Positions 1 through 8,108 of a stretch of 64,000 bases of DNA are shown piece after piece; the stretch's first letter is position 1; every line of letters begins with the position of its first letter. The translations under genes and the position numbers were made by a program. Below the pieces are notes generated by a model. The model was not told the origin of the DNA. It ran no database searches and saw nothing but the letters and a program-made list of their open reading frames with translations. Source of the DNA: Rhizobium sp. BK602 (GTDB taxonomy: Bacteria; Pseudomonadota; Alphaproteobacteria; Rhizobiales; Rhizobiaceae); NCBI RefSeq assembly GCF_014195095.1, contig NZ_JACIBC010000001.1:620001-684000 (forward strand), written 5' to 3'.

Positions 1-332
1 ACTCCGCCTCCGGCAAGGTCGACGGCGTTTTGAGCAAGGTCGATTCGCTGCTGGGTTCCGGCGATACGCAATCGCTCTTTGCTGAAGCCAAGGATACGCT
101 GCAGTCGTTCAAGAAGATGGCTGACAATCTCAATGCCCGGATCGGGCCGATCGCTGACAATCTGCAGAAGTTCTCGAGCAGTGGTCTGAGCAACGTCCAG
201 ACTCTCATTAACGACATGCGGGGCACGGTTGACAATCTGAACAACACAATCACTAATTTCGACCGCAACCCGCAGCGCCTGATCTTCGGCGGCGATACGG
301 TCAAGCAATATGACGGCCGGACGCGGCGCTGA
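1..332 (+). CDS. MCE-family (MlaD-like) lipid transport protein, C-terminal part only
   Basis: Open from the window edge in the frame beginning at base 3; only about 110 C-terminal residues are present. What is visible is a helical tail with repeated patterns of the type 'ADNLNARIGPIADNLQ' and 'TVDNLNNTITNFDRNPQ', ending in an 'NPQRLIFGGD' motif. That tail is typical of MCE proteins, the substrate-binding periplasmic subunits of ABC-type phospholipid or retrograde lipid transporters (Mla/Mce/Pqi class). The downstream auxiliary lipoprotein supports this. The mce domain itself and the true start lie outside the window. The TTG at 30 is internal, not a start. Confidence 0.75.
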   Translation, partial: SASGKVDGVLSKVDSLLGSGDTQSLFAEAKDTLQSFKKMADNLNARIGPIADNLQKFSSSGLSNVQTLINDMRGTVDNLNNTITNFDRNPQRLIFGGDTVKQYDGRTRR

Positions 333-337
333 TGACA

Positions 338-440
338 AGAGCAATTCCAGGAAAAGCGGGCGGCGGTTTTCCGTCCGGAATTGCATAAAAGCAAAGAGAT
401 AGAACAATTCCGCGCTTCCACGAAACGCGGAGCTGTCCTA
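338..440 (-). repeat. RIME-like two-palindrome intergenic element, copy A (inverted orientation)
   Basis: Two imperfect palindromes back to back. The first has arms gagcaattcc and ggaattgc with inner ggaaaa/ttttcc. The second, around 'gaacaattccgcg ... cgcggagctgt', is more degenerate. The same sequence recurs near 1098, 42266 and 60838. Family knowledge: Rhizobium-specific intergenic mosaic elements (RIME) are about 100-bp repeats of two palindromes. The element fills most of the gap between the MCE gene and the lipoprotein gene and may act as a transcript-stabilising or terminating structure. Confidence 0.75.
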
Positions 441-472
441 GCGATTTCAAGGCTGTACGGGATAGGCGGAAT

Positions 473-1090
473 ATGATGGGTTGCGTTTCAAGTGATCGTC
501 GTCGGGTGTATCGGAAGACGGCGATCGTACTGCCGCTGCTCGCGGCTCTGCTCAGCGGCTGCGGCTCTTCCGCCAGCAATGATACCTACGATCTCTCTGC
601 TTCGGTGAAGGCAAACGGGCCGGCGGTGAAGGGCCGGCAGATCCTGATCCCGCCGCCGACGGCGCTGCAGGCGCTGGACAGCAACCTGATCGTCATTCGC
701 GTCTCTCCCTCGGAAATCCAGTATCTCGGCAAGGCGCAGTGGAGCGACAAGCTGAGCCGCATGGTGCAGTCGAAGCTGGTCGAGGCTTTCGAGAATACCG
801 GCAAGCTCGGTGGCGTCGGCGTTCCGGGGCAGGGGCTTGCGATCGACTACCAGATCGTCAGCGATATCCGCTCCTTCGAGATCGATGCGGCGGGCGGGCA
901 GAAGTCGGCCAATGTCGAAATCTCGGTCAAGATCCTCAACGACCGCACCGGCACGATCAAGGCGCAGAGCGTCTTCCGCAAGACCGTTCCGGTCTCCGGC
1001 GGCAGCAATCCCGATTTCGTGCGCGGGCTGGACACGGCCTTTGCCGGCGTCACCGCCGAGATCGTCGACTGGACGCTGCGCTCGCTCTAG
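473..1090 (+). CDS. ABC-type transport auxiliary lipoprotein (PqiC/ABC_trans_aux family)
   Basis: 205 residues. The N-terminus has a basic stretch, a hydrophobic helix and a lipobox 'LLSGC' with the acylated cysteine near residue 30, so it should be a lipoprotein. The mature part starts 'YDLSA...' and contains the 'ILIPPPTALQALDSNLIVIR' and 'YLGKAQWSDKLSRMVQSKL' regions of outer-membrane-side lipoproteins that accompany MCE transporters (PF03886 type). It follows the MCE gene on the same strand, separated by a RIME-like repeat, and is probably the last gene of the transporter operon. A second ATG follows immediately (476); the start is uncertain by one codon. Confidence 0.8.
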   Translation: MMGCVSSDRRRVYRKTAIVLPLLAALLSGCGSSASNDTYDLSASVKANGPAVKGRQILIPPPTALQALDSNLIVIRVSPSEIQYLGKAQWSDKLSRMVQSKLVEAFENTGKLGGVGVPGQGLAIDYQIVSDIRSFEIDAAGGQKSANVEISVKILNDRTGTIKAQSVFRKTVPVSGGSNPDFVRGLDTAFAGVTAEIVDWTLRSL

Positions 1091-1097
1091 CCCATCG

Positions 1098-1152
1098 TTT
1101 TTACGCAATTCCGGACGGAAAACCGCAGCGCACTTTTCCTGGAATTGCTCTG
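1098..1152 (+). repeat. RIME-like element, copy B (second palindrome only)
   Basis: Only the gcaattccgg ... ggaattgctc palindrome, with ggaaaa/ttttcc inner arms, is present. It matches the right halves of the copies at 42266 and 60838. It starts just after the lipoprotein gene and ends a few bases before the convergent SRPBCC gene, so it could serve as a transcript end for both. Confidence 0.7.
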
Positions 1153-1159
1153 ACGGCGC

Positions 1160-1558
1160 CTATTGCTCCATCAGGGTCTTCAACGCGTGAAGATCCTTGT
1201 CTATGTGCTGCGCATCCGCCGCAAACTGTTCGTCGGTCATGCCGGGCAATCTCAGCAGCGTGAACATCACCTCCGCACCGTCGCCGTTCGGCACGATCCT
1301 CAGCGCGTTGTGGACCTGCAGACCGGATTCGAGCGTGACCACATGGTCGATGACGCCGAATTCGTTATGGGGCGCGAAGCGGATGCGCGCCGAGCCGAGA
1401 ACGCCGGAGGTGATCCAGTCCTCGCCGTCCCTCGTGAGCCCGGATGTCAGGCCTGAGGCCCAGAGCGGCATGTTTTCCGGGCGGCTCGCGAAGCCATAGA
1501 CTTCGTGCCAATGGCGATCGATGGAGACGTGAATGATCCTGGCTGTCATGGTCGACAT
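1160..1558 (-). CDS. SRPBCC-family (START/polyketide-cyclase-like) protein
   Basis: 132 residues. The sequence begins 'MSTMTARIIHVSIDRHWHEVYGFASRPENMPLWASGL', which is the first beta strand, helix and 'W..' pattern of the SRPBCC helix-grip fold that binds hydrophobic ligands. No catalytic residue can be named, so the ligand is unknown. The start at 1558 is chosen because a ggagg lies about 8 bases upstream on the minus strand; an inner ATG three codons later is possible. It stands alone, convergent to the lipoprotein gene. Confidence 0.75.
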   Translation of the reverse strand: MSTMTARIIHVSIDRHWHEVYGFASRPENMPLWASGLTSGLTRDGEDWITSGVLGSARIRFAPHNEFGVIDHVVTLESGLQVHNALRIVPNGDGAEVMFTLLRLPGMTDEQFAADAQHIDKDLHALKTLMEQ

Positions 1559-1829
1559 GGATATTTCCTCCTCTATATGCCGTTTCGACGGGCCGGATCG
1601 CCCGGTCCTCGGAAAAAATTCCGTGGATTGGCGCGGGCTTTCGCAAAGGGGTCGATTCGGCCTCTTCGAAGGCTTGCCGTTTCCCGCCCGGAGTGCAACA
1701 ACAACGCCGAACGCATAACTCCCGAAGGCGAGATCCGTTTCTGGGAAGGCTTAGGCGTCATTTCGAAATCTCATGCGTCCCGCTTTTTCTGAGCAGGCGG
1801 CGCAGCAGGCGAATTATTGGAGGATTGTC

Positions 1830-3257
1830 GTGGAAAAGGCAGAAATCGGGCTCATCGGTCTCGCTGTCATGGGATCAAACCTGGCGCTCAATATTGCCGA
1901 AAAGGGTAATAAAATCGCCGTGTTCAACCGCACGCCGCAAGTGACGGATGAATTCTATGCGAATGCGGGTGCGCTGAAGGACAAGATCATTCCCTGCAAG
2001 ACGATCGAGGAATTCGTCGAATCGATCCGTCCGCCGCGGCCGATCATCATCATGATCAAGGCCGGCGAGCCGGTCGACCAGCAGATGGCGGCGCTGCAGC
2101 CCTATCTCGACAAGGGCGACATCATGATCGATGCCGGCAACGCCAATTTCCGCGATACGATCGCCCGTTTCGACCGCCTGAAGGATACCGGCCTGACCTT
2201 TATCGGCATGGGTGTGTCCGGCGGCGAAGAAGGTGCGCGTCACGGTCCGTCGATCATGGTCGGCGGCACCGAGGACTCCTACAAGCGCGTCGAGAAGGTG
2301 CTGACCTCGATCGCCGCCAAATACAAGGACGAGCCCTGCGTCGCCTGGCTCGGCAATGACGGCGCCGGCCATTTCGTCAAGACCATCCATAACGGCATCG
2401 AATATGCCGACATGCAGATGATCGCTGAAATCTACGGCATCCTGCGCGACGGTCTCGGCAAGAGCGCCGCCGAGATCAGCCATATCTTCGGCGAATGGAA
2501 CAAAGGCCGCCTGAATTCCTACCTGATCGAGATCACCGAAAAGGTTCTGGCTGCCAAGGATCCGGCGACCGGTAGCGCCGTGCCGGATATCATCCTCGAC
2601 AAGGCCGGCCAGAAGGGCACGGGCAAATGGTCCGCGATCGAAGCGCAGAACATGGGCATTCCGGCCACCGCCATCGAAGCGGCCGTTGCCGCCCGCAGCC
2701 TGTCGGCCATCAAGAGCCAGCGCGAGGCCGCCGAGAAGATCTTCGGCACGCCGGACTACAAATTCCCGATCGCCTTCGGCCCCGAACTGCTGAAGGATCT
2801 GGAACTGGCGCTGTTTGCCGCCAAGATCGGCGCCTATGCGCAGGGCTTCGCGGTCATGGCGGAAGCCTCGAAGGAGTTCAACTGGTCGCTGCCGATGCCG
2901 GTCATCGCCAAGATCTGGCGCGCAGGCTGCATCATCCGTTCGCAGTTCCTCGATGAGATCACCAGCGCCTTCACCAAGACGCCGGATGCTGCCAACCTGA
3001 TCGTCACCCCGGCCTTCGCCGAGATGGTCAAGGAATCGATCCCGGCGCTGCGCCGCATCGTTTCGGCTGCCACCGCCTCCGGCCTGCCGGTTCCGGCGCT
3101 GGCCTCGGCCCTGACCTATTTCGACGCCTATCGCCAGGCGCGCGGCACCGCCAACCTGATCCAGGCCCAGCGGGACTTCTTCGGCGCCCATGGCTTCGAC
3201 CGCGTCGATGGCAAGGATATCCACCACGGCCCGTGGGGCAGCGGCGCGAACGGCTGA
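1830..3257 (+). CDS. gnd: 6-phosphogluconate dehydrogenase, decarboxylating
   Basis: Converts 6-phosphogluconate to ribulose 5-phosphate with loss of CO2 and reduction of NADP+ (pentose phosphate pathway, cytosol). 475 residues, the usual length of the long-chain family. Visible are the N-terminal Rossmann motif 'GLAVMGSNLA' (residues 10-19), the 'GVSGGEEGARHGPS' active-site segment, and 'HFVKTIHNGIEY' with the catalytic lysine at about 184. The C-terminal 'RAGCIIRSQFLDEI' and 'ANLIQAQRDFFGAHGF' are also diagnostic. Start: GTG at 1830, preceded by ggagg at 1819-1823; the frame is open further upstream but without a plausible site. A rho-independent terminator follows. Confidence 0.97.
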   Translation: MEKAEIGLIGLAVMGSNLALNIAEKGNKIAVFNRTPQVTDEFYANAGALKDKIIPCKTIEEFVESIRPPRPIIIMIKAGEPVDQQMAALQPYLDKGDIMIDAGNANFRDTIARFDRLKDTGLTFIGMGVSGGEEGARHGPSIMVGGTEDSYKRVEKVLTSIAAKYKDEPCVAWLGNDGAGHFVKTIHNGIEYADMQMIAEIYGILRDGLGKSAAEISHIFGEWNKGRLNSYLIEITEKVLAAKDPATGSAVPDIILDKAGQKGTGKWSAIEAQNMGIPATAIEAAVAARSLSAIKSQREAAEKIFGTPDYKFPIAFGPELLKDLELALFAAKIGAYAQGFAVMAEASKEFNWSLPMPVIAKIWRAGCIIRSQFLDEITSAFTKTPDAANLIVTPAFAEMVKESIPALRRIVSAATASGLPVPALASALTYFDAYRQARGTANLIQAQRDFFGAHGFDRVDGKDIHHGPWGSGANG

Positions 3258-3285
3258 TCGCCGTTTTCCCATAAAAGAAAAAACG

Positions 3286-3316
3286 AGCCCGTCGGATGTC
3301 TCCGGCGGGCTTTTTC
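3286..3316. terminator. Bidirectional terminator between gnd and the lacI-type gene
   Basis: An 11-base stem (3286-3296 with 3301-3311, one G-U pair), 4-base loop, followed by TTTTTCTT on the plus strand and preceded by an A-run that gives a T-run on the minus strand. It lies between two convergent genes and can serve both. Confidence 0.85.
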
Positions 3317-3323
3317 TTGATCA

Positions 3324-4355
3324 TCAGCCCTTCGGCCAGATCGGCGGGCTGATGCTTTGCAGGAGTTCCGGCTCGATGCCGTCGATCCGGGCGATGACGG
3401 CCTTGCCGAGTTCCCGGCCGGCATGGCGGAAGTCTTCGTAGATCGTAATGATCTCCGGGCGAATCCAGCTCAGCACGTCGGTCGACTGCTTGGCGACCAT
3501 GTCGATATCCTGGCCGAGACGGAAGCCCGCGGCCTCGATGCCGGCATTGACGGCGATGGCGCCGGCGCTGCTGGAACAGACGATGCCATCCGGCGGATGC
3601 GACGAGCGCATCAGCGCCTCGGCCGTATCCTTGATATCGGCGAGCGACGTGTCGGTGCTGGCACGCAGCGGAACTTCCTGAGCATGATATTCGCGCAGGC
3701 CCGTCTGGAAGCCGATCTGGGTGTGCAGGTAGTAGGTGAGCTTGCCCGGCGGCTGCAGCAGCGCGATGCGGCGGCGGCCTTTGGCGACCAGCGCGCGCAC
3801 GGCCTCGCGCGCGAAAGCCTCGTTGTCGAAGTCGTGAAACGGATGGGAGATTCCCATATTGGTGCGCCCATGCGTGGCAAAGGGCATGCCACGCTCATGC
3901 ATGAGCTCAACCCGCGGGTCGTCCGGCTCGGTGCGCGATATGATGACGCCGTCCGCCGAGCCGGTATCGAGAATATAGCGCACCGGCACCAGCGGGTCCT
4001 TGCTGTGCGAATGCGGGGTGATGACCAGATGATATTGCGTGCCGGCCAGGACCTCGGAAATACCGAAGACCATCTGGCTGGTGAAGCCCATGATCTCTTC
4101 GTCGATGCTCAGCACCAGCGCGATGACGTTCGTCTTGCCGGTTCTCAGGCGCACGCCGGCGCGATTAGGCTGGTAGCCCAATTGCCGGGCAACCATGCGC
4201 ACCCGCTCCTTGGTTTCGGCTCCAATATCGGGGGCATCCTTCAGGGCGCGGGAAACGGTGGTGATTCCGAGGCCCGTCATGAAGGCAATCGTCTTCAGCG
4301 TCGGCCGCTCGGGCGTGGGCTGAGTAGCGCTGCCAGAAATCTTCTTATTGTCCAT
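3324..4355 (-). CDS. LacI-family transcriptional regulator of the adjacent glycoside locus
   Basis: 343 residues. The N-terminal helix-turn-helix reads '[24 protein letters not shown]' (about residues 19-42), followed by the hinge '[24 protein letters not shown]' and a periplasmic-binding-protein-like sensor domain. The frame is open upstream to 4598, but ATG 4355 places the helix-turn-helix at the usual distance from the N-terminus. It is transcribed away from the ABC transporter operon that begins at 4818; this divergent layout is typical of a local repressor that responds to the imported sugar. A candidate operator lies at 4467-4480. The inducer cannot be read from sequence. Confidence 0.9.
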   Translation of the reverse strand: MDNKKISGSATQPTPERPTLKTIAFMTGLGITTVSRALKDAPDIGAETKERVRMVARQLGYQPNRAGVRLRTGKTNVIALVLSIDEEIMGFTSQMVFGISEVLAGTQYHLVITPHSHSKDPLVPVRYILDTGSADGVIISRTEPDDPRVELMHERGMPFATHGRTNMGISHPFHDFDNEAFAREAVRALVAKGRRRIALLQPPGKLTYYLHTQIGFQTGLREYHAQEVPLRASTDTSLADIKDTAEALMRSSHPPDGIVCSSSAGAIAVNAGIEAAGFRLGQDIDMVAKQSTDVLSWIRPEIITIYEDFRHAGRELGKAVIARIDGIEPELLQSISPPIWPKG

Positions 4356-4817
4356 CTCGTCCAAGCCCGCCTCCCGGCCGCCTCCCGCGGCCAATCCGCT
4401 TATATCGCTTGCAGCAGCGCCGCAAGCACATGCGCAATGCGGTCGCTCCTCCCTCATTGAAGAAATCTGTAACGATACAGTAGAAAAGTCGAGCGCTTTT
4501 TCTGTTGGAGCATCGAAATGGGTATCCAGCGGTTGAATCCACAGCTGAAGCTGAAAAATTTTGCATCTGCGAGAGGCGCTGCGAGATTTATAAGGCAATG
4601 CAGCATTTTTAATTTAAAAAATTCAAAGAACTAAAGGGAAATCTTATGGATGCGTGTTGCTGATGAAGCTGCGGGCACATCGCATTTTTTACAAGCATAA
4701 AGGTAATCTGAAAGCGTCTGATCGTGCTTTCCGGAAAATTTCGCGAGCGGGCGGTTGCGCGTTGAAAATGATTCGACTACGTTTTTCCGGCAACGTTTCA
4801 GTGAGGGAGGAAAACTC
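4356..4817. other. Divergent intergenic region of the glycoside locus
   Basis: About 460 bases without a convincing gene. It is clearly AT-richer than its flanks. It contains the LacI-type palindrome at 4467-4480, an inverted repeat aaaag-N8-ctttt just downstream, and a ribosome binding site (ggagg) before 4818. Promoters for both the regulator and the transporter operon must lie here, but no clean -35/-10 pair could be assigned. Confidence 0.6.
4467..4480. promoter_or_regulatory. Candidate LacI-family operator
   Basis: The sequence ctgtaacgatacag has perfect 5-base arms (ctgta/tacag) around a central ACGA that carries the CG step usual in LacI-family operators. It lies 112 bases upstream of the regulator start and 338 bases upstream of the transporter gene, so it is better placed for autoregulation; long-range control of the operon is possible. 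Confidence 0.55.
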
Positions 4818-6053
4818 ATGAATATTCGTTTGATGGCGGCTGCACTGGCTGCTTCGGTCGTATTGCCCCTGGGAGCAGCCAATGCGACGGATCTCGAAGT
4901 AACGCATTGGTGGACGTCCGGTGGCGAAGCCGCTGCCGTGGCCGAGCTGGCGAAGGCGTTCGACGCCACCGGCAATCACTGGGTCGATGGCGCGATTGCC
5001 GGCTCCGGCGGCACCGCGCGTCCGATCATGGTCAGCCGCATCACCGGCGGCGATCCGATGGGTGCCACCCAGTTCAACCATGGCCGCCAGGCAGAAGAGC
5101 TCGTGCAGGCCGGCCTCATGCGCGACCTGACCGATGTAGCGACACAAGAGCACTGGAAGGACATCATCCGTCCGTCGAGCCTGCTCGATTCCTGCACCAT
5201 CGACGGCAAGATCTATTGTGCTCCGGTCAATATCCACTCCTGGCAGTGGCTCTGGCTTTCGAACGCAGCCTTCAAGAAGGCTGGCGTTCCGGTTCCGAAG
5301 AACTGGGATGAGTTTGTTGCCGCAGGCCCCGCGCTGGAAAAGGCGGGTATCGTTCCGCTCGCCCTGGGTGGTCAGCCGTGGCAGGCGGCTGGTGCTTTCG
5401 ACGTGCTGATGGTCGCCATCGCCGGCAAGGATACCTTCCAGAAAGTCTTCGGCGGCAAGGACGCGAAAGTCGCGGCCGGGCCGGAAATCGCCAAGGTCTT
5501 CAAGGCTGCCGACGATGCCCGCAAGCTGTCCAAGGGTTCCAACGTTCAGGACTGGAACCAGGCCACGAACCTGGTCATCACCGGCAAGGCCGGCGGGCAG
5601 ATCATGGGCGACTGGGCGCAGGGCGAGTTCGCGCTCGCGGGCCAGAAGGCCGGCACGGATTATACCTGCCTTCCGGGTCTCGGCGTCAACGAAGTCATTT
5701 CGACTGGCGGCGACGCCTTCTATTTCCCGTTGCTGAAGGATGACGCCAAATCCAAGGCCCAGGAAGTGCTCGCCAAAACGCTGCTCGATCCTAAGACGCA
5801 GGTTGCCTTCAACCTGAAGAAGGGCTCGCTGCCGGTGCGTGGCGACGTGGATCTCGCGGAGGCCAACGATTGCATGAAGAAGGGCCTCGAAATCCTGAAG
5901 AAGGGCAATGTGATCGAGGGCACGGACCAGCTTCTCTCCGCCGATACGCAGAAGCAGAAGGAAGACCTGTTTTCCGAGTTCTTCGCCAATCCTTCGATGA
6001 CGCCGGAAGCAGCGCAGAAGCGCTTCGTCGACATCATCGCTGCAGCCGACTGA
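4818..6053 (+). CDS. ABC sugar transporter, periplasmic substrate-binding protein (CUT1 type)
   Basis: 411 residues. The signal peptide 'MNIRLMAAALAASVVLPLGAAN' has likely cleavage after ANA. The mature protein starts 'TDLEVTHWWTSGGEAAAVAELAKAF', the opening of family-1 solute-binding proteins for oligosaccharides. It captures the sugar in the periplasm for the permeases at 6266 and 7164 and the ATPase at 8109. Start: ATG 4818 with ggagg 7 bases upstream; the frame is open to 4755 but a signal peptide begins only here. Two strong hairpins follow the gene, a common arrangement that lets the binding protein be made in excess over the membrane subunits. Confidence 0.92.
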   Translation: MNIRLMAAALAASVVLPLGAANATDLEVTHWWTSGGEAAAVAELAKAFDATGNHWVDGAIAGSGGTARPIMVSRITGGDPMGATQFNHGRQAEELVQAGLMRDLTDVATQEHWKDIIRPSSLLDSCTIDGKIYCAPVNIHSWQWLWLSNAAFKKAGVPVPKNWDEFVAAGPALEKAGIVPLALGGQPWQAAGAFDVLMVAIAGKDTFQKVFGGKDAKVAAGPEIAKVFKAADDARKLSKGSNVQDWNQATNLVITGKAGGQIMGDWAQGEFALAGQKAGTDYTCLPGLGVNEVISTGGDAFYFPLLKDDAKSKAQEVLAKTLLDPKTQVAFNLKKGSLPVRGDVDLAEANDCMKKGLEILKKGNVIEGTDQLLSADTQKQKEDLFSEFFANPSMTPEAAQKRFVDIIAAAD

Positions 6054-6074
6054 TCTCAATCCTCTCGCTGTCCT

Positions 6075-6103
6075 GATGCCGGTCGCTCGGTGCGGCCGGC
6101 ATC
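6075..6103 (+). promoter_or_regulatory. Intercistronic hairpin 1 after the binding-protein gene
   Basis: 12-base stem (6075-6086 with 6092-6103, one G-U pair) with a 5-base loop and no T-run. It is more likely an mRNA-stabilising or partly attenuating structure than a full terminator. Confidence 0.55.
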
Positions 6104-6150
6104 ACGGCCGGAGCCACCTCGTGTGATCCGGCTGACGGCAGTGCCTCTCT

Positions 6151-6187
6151 TGGCCGACGGACCCGCGACATTGTCGGGTTCGGCCAT
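6151..6187 (+). promoter_or_regulatory. Intercistronic hairpin 2 before the first permease gene
   Basis: Arms tggccga+acccg and cgggt+tcggcca pair over 12 bases with a 3-base bulge on the left arm and a 9-base loop. No T-run follows. Together with the hairpin at 6075 it fills most of the 212-base gap between the binding protein and permease genes. Confidence 0.5.
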
Positions 6188-6265
6188 GGGCGGGGAGAGC
6201 GGACGGGAGCCGCGGTCAAGCCCGGTCCCGGTCATCGAAGCAGTTGCGCTTCAGAAGGAGCTACA

Positions 6266-7171
6266 ATGACGGGTCCCGCGAAAGCCGACCGGCCAAATCA
6301 ATATCTGCGTAATCTGAATTCGAAAATTGCATCCATTCCGATGATCCTGACCGCCGTGGTCATTTTCCTGGGCGGCTCGATCTGGACGGTGGTTTATTCC
6401 TTTACCAGTTCGAAGCTGCTGCCGCGTCTGAACTTCGTCGGATTGGATCAGTATCACCGCCTGTGGGCGGCGCCGCGCTGGATCGTATCCATCGAGAACC
6501 TTGCGGTTTACGGCATTCTCTCGATGATCTTCAGCTTGGTCATCGGCTTCGTGCTGGCCGCGTTGATGGATCAGAAGATCCGCTTCGAAAATACGTTCCG
6601 CACGATTTTCCTTTATCCCTTCGCACTTTCCTTCATCGTCACCGGCCTGGTCTGGCAGTGGCTGCTCAATCCCGAATTCGGCGTCCAGTCCGTGGTGCGC
6701 TCGTTCGGATGGACGAGCTTCACCTTCGATCCGCTCTATACCCCGAGCATCGTCATCTACGGCGTGCTGATCGCCGCCCTGTGGCAGGGTACGGGTCTTG
6801 TCATGTGCCTGATGCTCGCGGGTCTGCGCGGCATCGACGAGGACATCTGGAAGGCGGCGCGCGTGGATGGCATCCCGATGTGGCGGACCTATCTGTTTAT
6901 CGTCATTCCGATGATGCGCCCCGTCTTCATCACCACGCTCGTCATCATCGCCAGCGGCATCGTCAAGGTCTACGATCTCGTCGTCGCGCAGACGAGCGGC
7001 GGCCCGGGCATCTCGTCGGAAGTTCCGGCGAAATACGTCTATGACTACATGTTCCAGGCGCAGAATCTCGGACAGGGTTTCGCAGCCTCCACCATGATGC
7101 TGGTGACCGTCGCCATCATCATCATCCCCTGGGCCTACCTGGAATTCGGCGGAGGGCGCAAGCGTGTCTGA
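6266..7171 (+). CDS. ABC sugar transporter permease, MalF-like (CUT1)
   Basis: 301 residues with about six membrane helices, the first near residues 24-46 ('SIPMILTAVVIFLGGSIWTVVYS'). The cytoplasmic EAA-type loop that contacts the ATPase is visible as 'EDIWKAARVDGIPMWRTYLFIVIPMMRP'. It forms the membrane channel with the product of 7164. Start ATG 6266 has aaggag 8 bases upstream. The 3' end overlaps the next permease gene by 8 bases, which indicates translational coupling. Confidence 0.92.
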   Translation: MTGPAKADRPNQYLRNLNSKIASIPMILTAVVIFLGGSIWTVVYSFTSSKLLPRLNFVGLDQYHRLWAAPRWIVSIENLAVYGILSMIFSLVIGFVLAALMDQKIRFENTFRTIFLYPFALSFIVTGLVWQWLLNPEFGVQSVVRSFGWTSFTFDPLYTPSIVIYGVLIAALWQGTGLVMCLMLAGLRGIDEDIWKAARVDGIPMWRTYLFIVIPMMRPVFITTLVIIASGIVKVYDLVVAQTSGGPGISSEVPAKYVYDYMFQAQNLGQGFAASTMMLVTVAIIIIPWAYLEFGGGRKRV

Positions 7172-8105
7172 TTCAACGACTCTCAACAATGCGAATGACG
7201 CCGCGAGCCCGGCCGGCAAGACCTTCTCGGGGCCGAACGGCCGCAAGCCGCGCCGGACGCTCTCGGGCCGCAACATCATGCTCTACGGCACGCTTTTCGT
7301 TGCCGCCGTTTATTATCTCTTGCCGCTTTACGTGATGATCGTCACCTCGCTGAAGGGGATGCCGGAAATCCGGCTCGGTAACATCTTTTCGCCGCCGCTC
7401 GAAATCACCTTCGAACCCTGGGTCAAAGCCTGGGCGACGGCCTGCACCGGTCTCAATTGCGACGGTCTTTCCCGCGGCTTCTGGAATTCGGTACGCATCA
7501 CCGTTCCGTCGACGGTTCTTTCGATCGCGATCGCATCGGTCAATGGCTATGCGCTTGCCAACTGGCGGTTCAAGGGAGCCGATCTGTTCTTCTCGATCCT
7601 TGTCGTCGGCGCCTTCATTCCCTATCAGGTAATGATCTATCCGATCGTCATCGTGCTGCGCGAAATCGGCATCTACGGCACGCTCACCGGGCTGATCGTG
7701 GTGCACAGCATCTTCGGCATGCCGATCCTGACGCTTCTGTTCCGTAATTATTTCGCGTCGCTGCCGGCGGAGCTTTTCAAGGCCGCGCGCATCGACGGTG
7801 CGGGCTTCTGGCAGATTTTCCTGCGCATCATGCTGCCCATGTCGCTGCCGATCTTCGTCGTCGCGATGATCCTGCAGATCACGGGTATCTGGAACGACTT
7901 CCTGTTCGGCGTCGTCTTCACCCGGCCGGAATATTATCCGATGACCGTGCAGCTCAACAATATCGTCAATTCCGTTCAGGGTGTGAAGGAATACAACGTC
8001 AACATGGCGGCAACGATCCTGACGGGTCTTGTTCCGCTGGTCGTTTATTTCATCTCCGGACGGCTTTTCGTCCGCGGCATCGCCGCCGGCGCAGTGAAGG
8101 GTTGA
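7164..8105 (+). CDS. ABC sugar transporter permease, MalG-like (CUT1)
   Basis: 313 residues. It has a 35-40 residue basic, polar N-terminal extension before the first membrane helix ('IMLYGTLFVAAVYYLLPLYVMIV'), six predicted helices, and the EAA loop 'LPAELFKAARIDGAGFWQIFLRIMLPMSLP'. It pairs with the 6266 permease. Its start overlaps the previous gene by 8 bases, and the ATPase gene begins 4 bases after its stop, so all three are one transcript. Confidence 0.92.
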   Translation: MSDSTTLNNANDAASPAGKTFSGPNGRKPRRTLSGRNIMLYGTLFVAAVYYLLPLYVMIVTSLKGMPEIRLGNIFSPPLEITFEPWVKAWATACTGLNCDGLSRGFWNSVRITVPSTVLSIAIASVNGYALANWRFKGADLFFSILVVGAFIPYQVMIYPIVIVLREIGIYGTLTGLIVVHSIFGMPILTLLFRNYFASLPAELFKAARIDGAGFWQIFLRIMLPMSLPIFVVAMILQITGIWNDFLFGVVFTRPEYYPMTVQLNNIVNSVQGVKEYNVNMAATILTGLVPLVVYFISGRLFVRGIAAGAVKG

Positions 8106-8108
8106 TTC

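Noticed and set aside
1098-1152. Possible insertion sequence remnant at the short palindrome
   Set aside because: No transposase, no terminal target duplication; it is a half copy of the RIME-like repeat.
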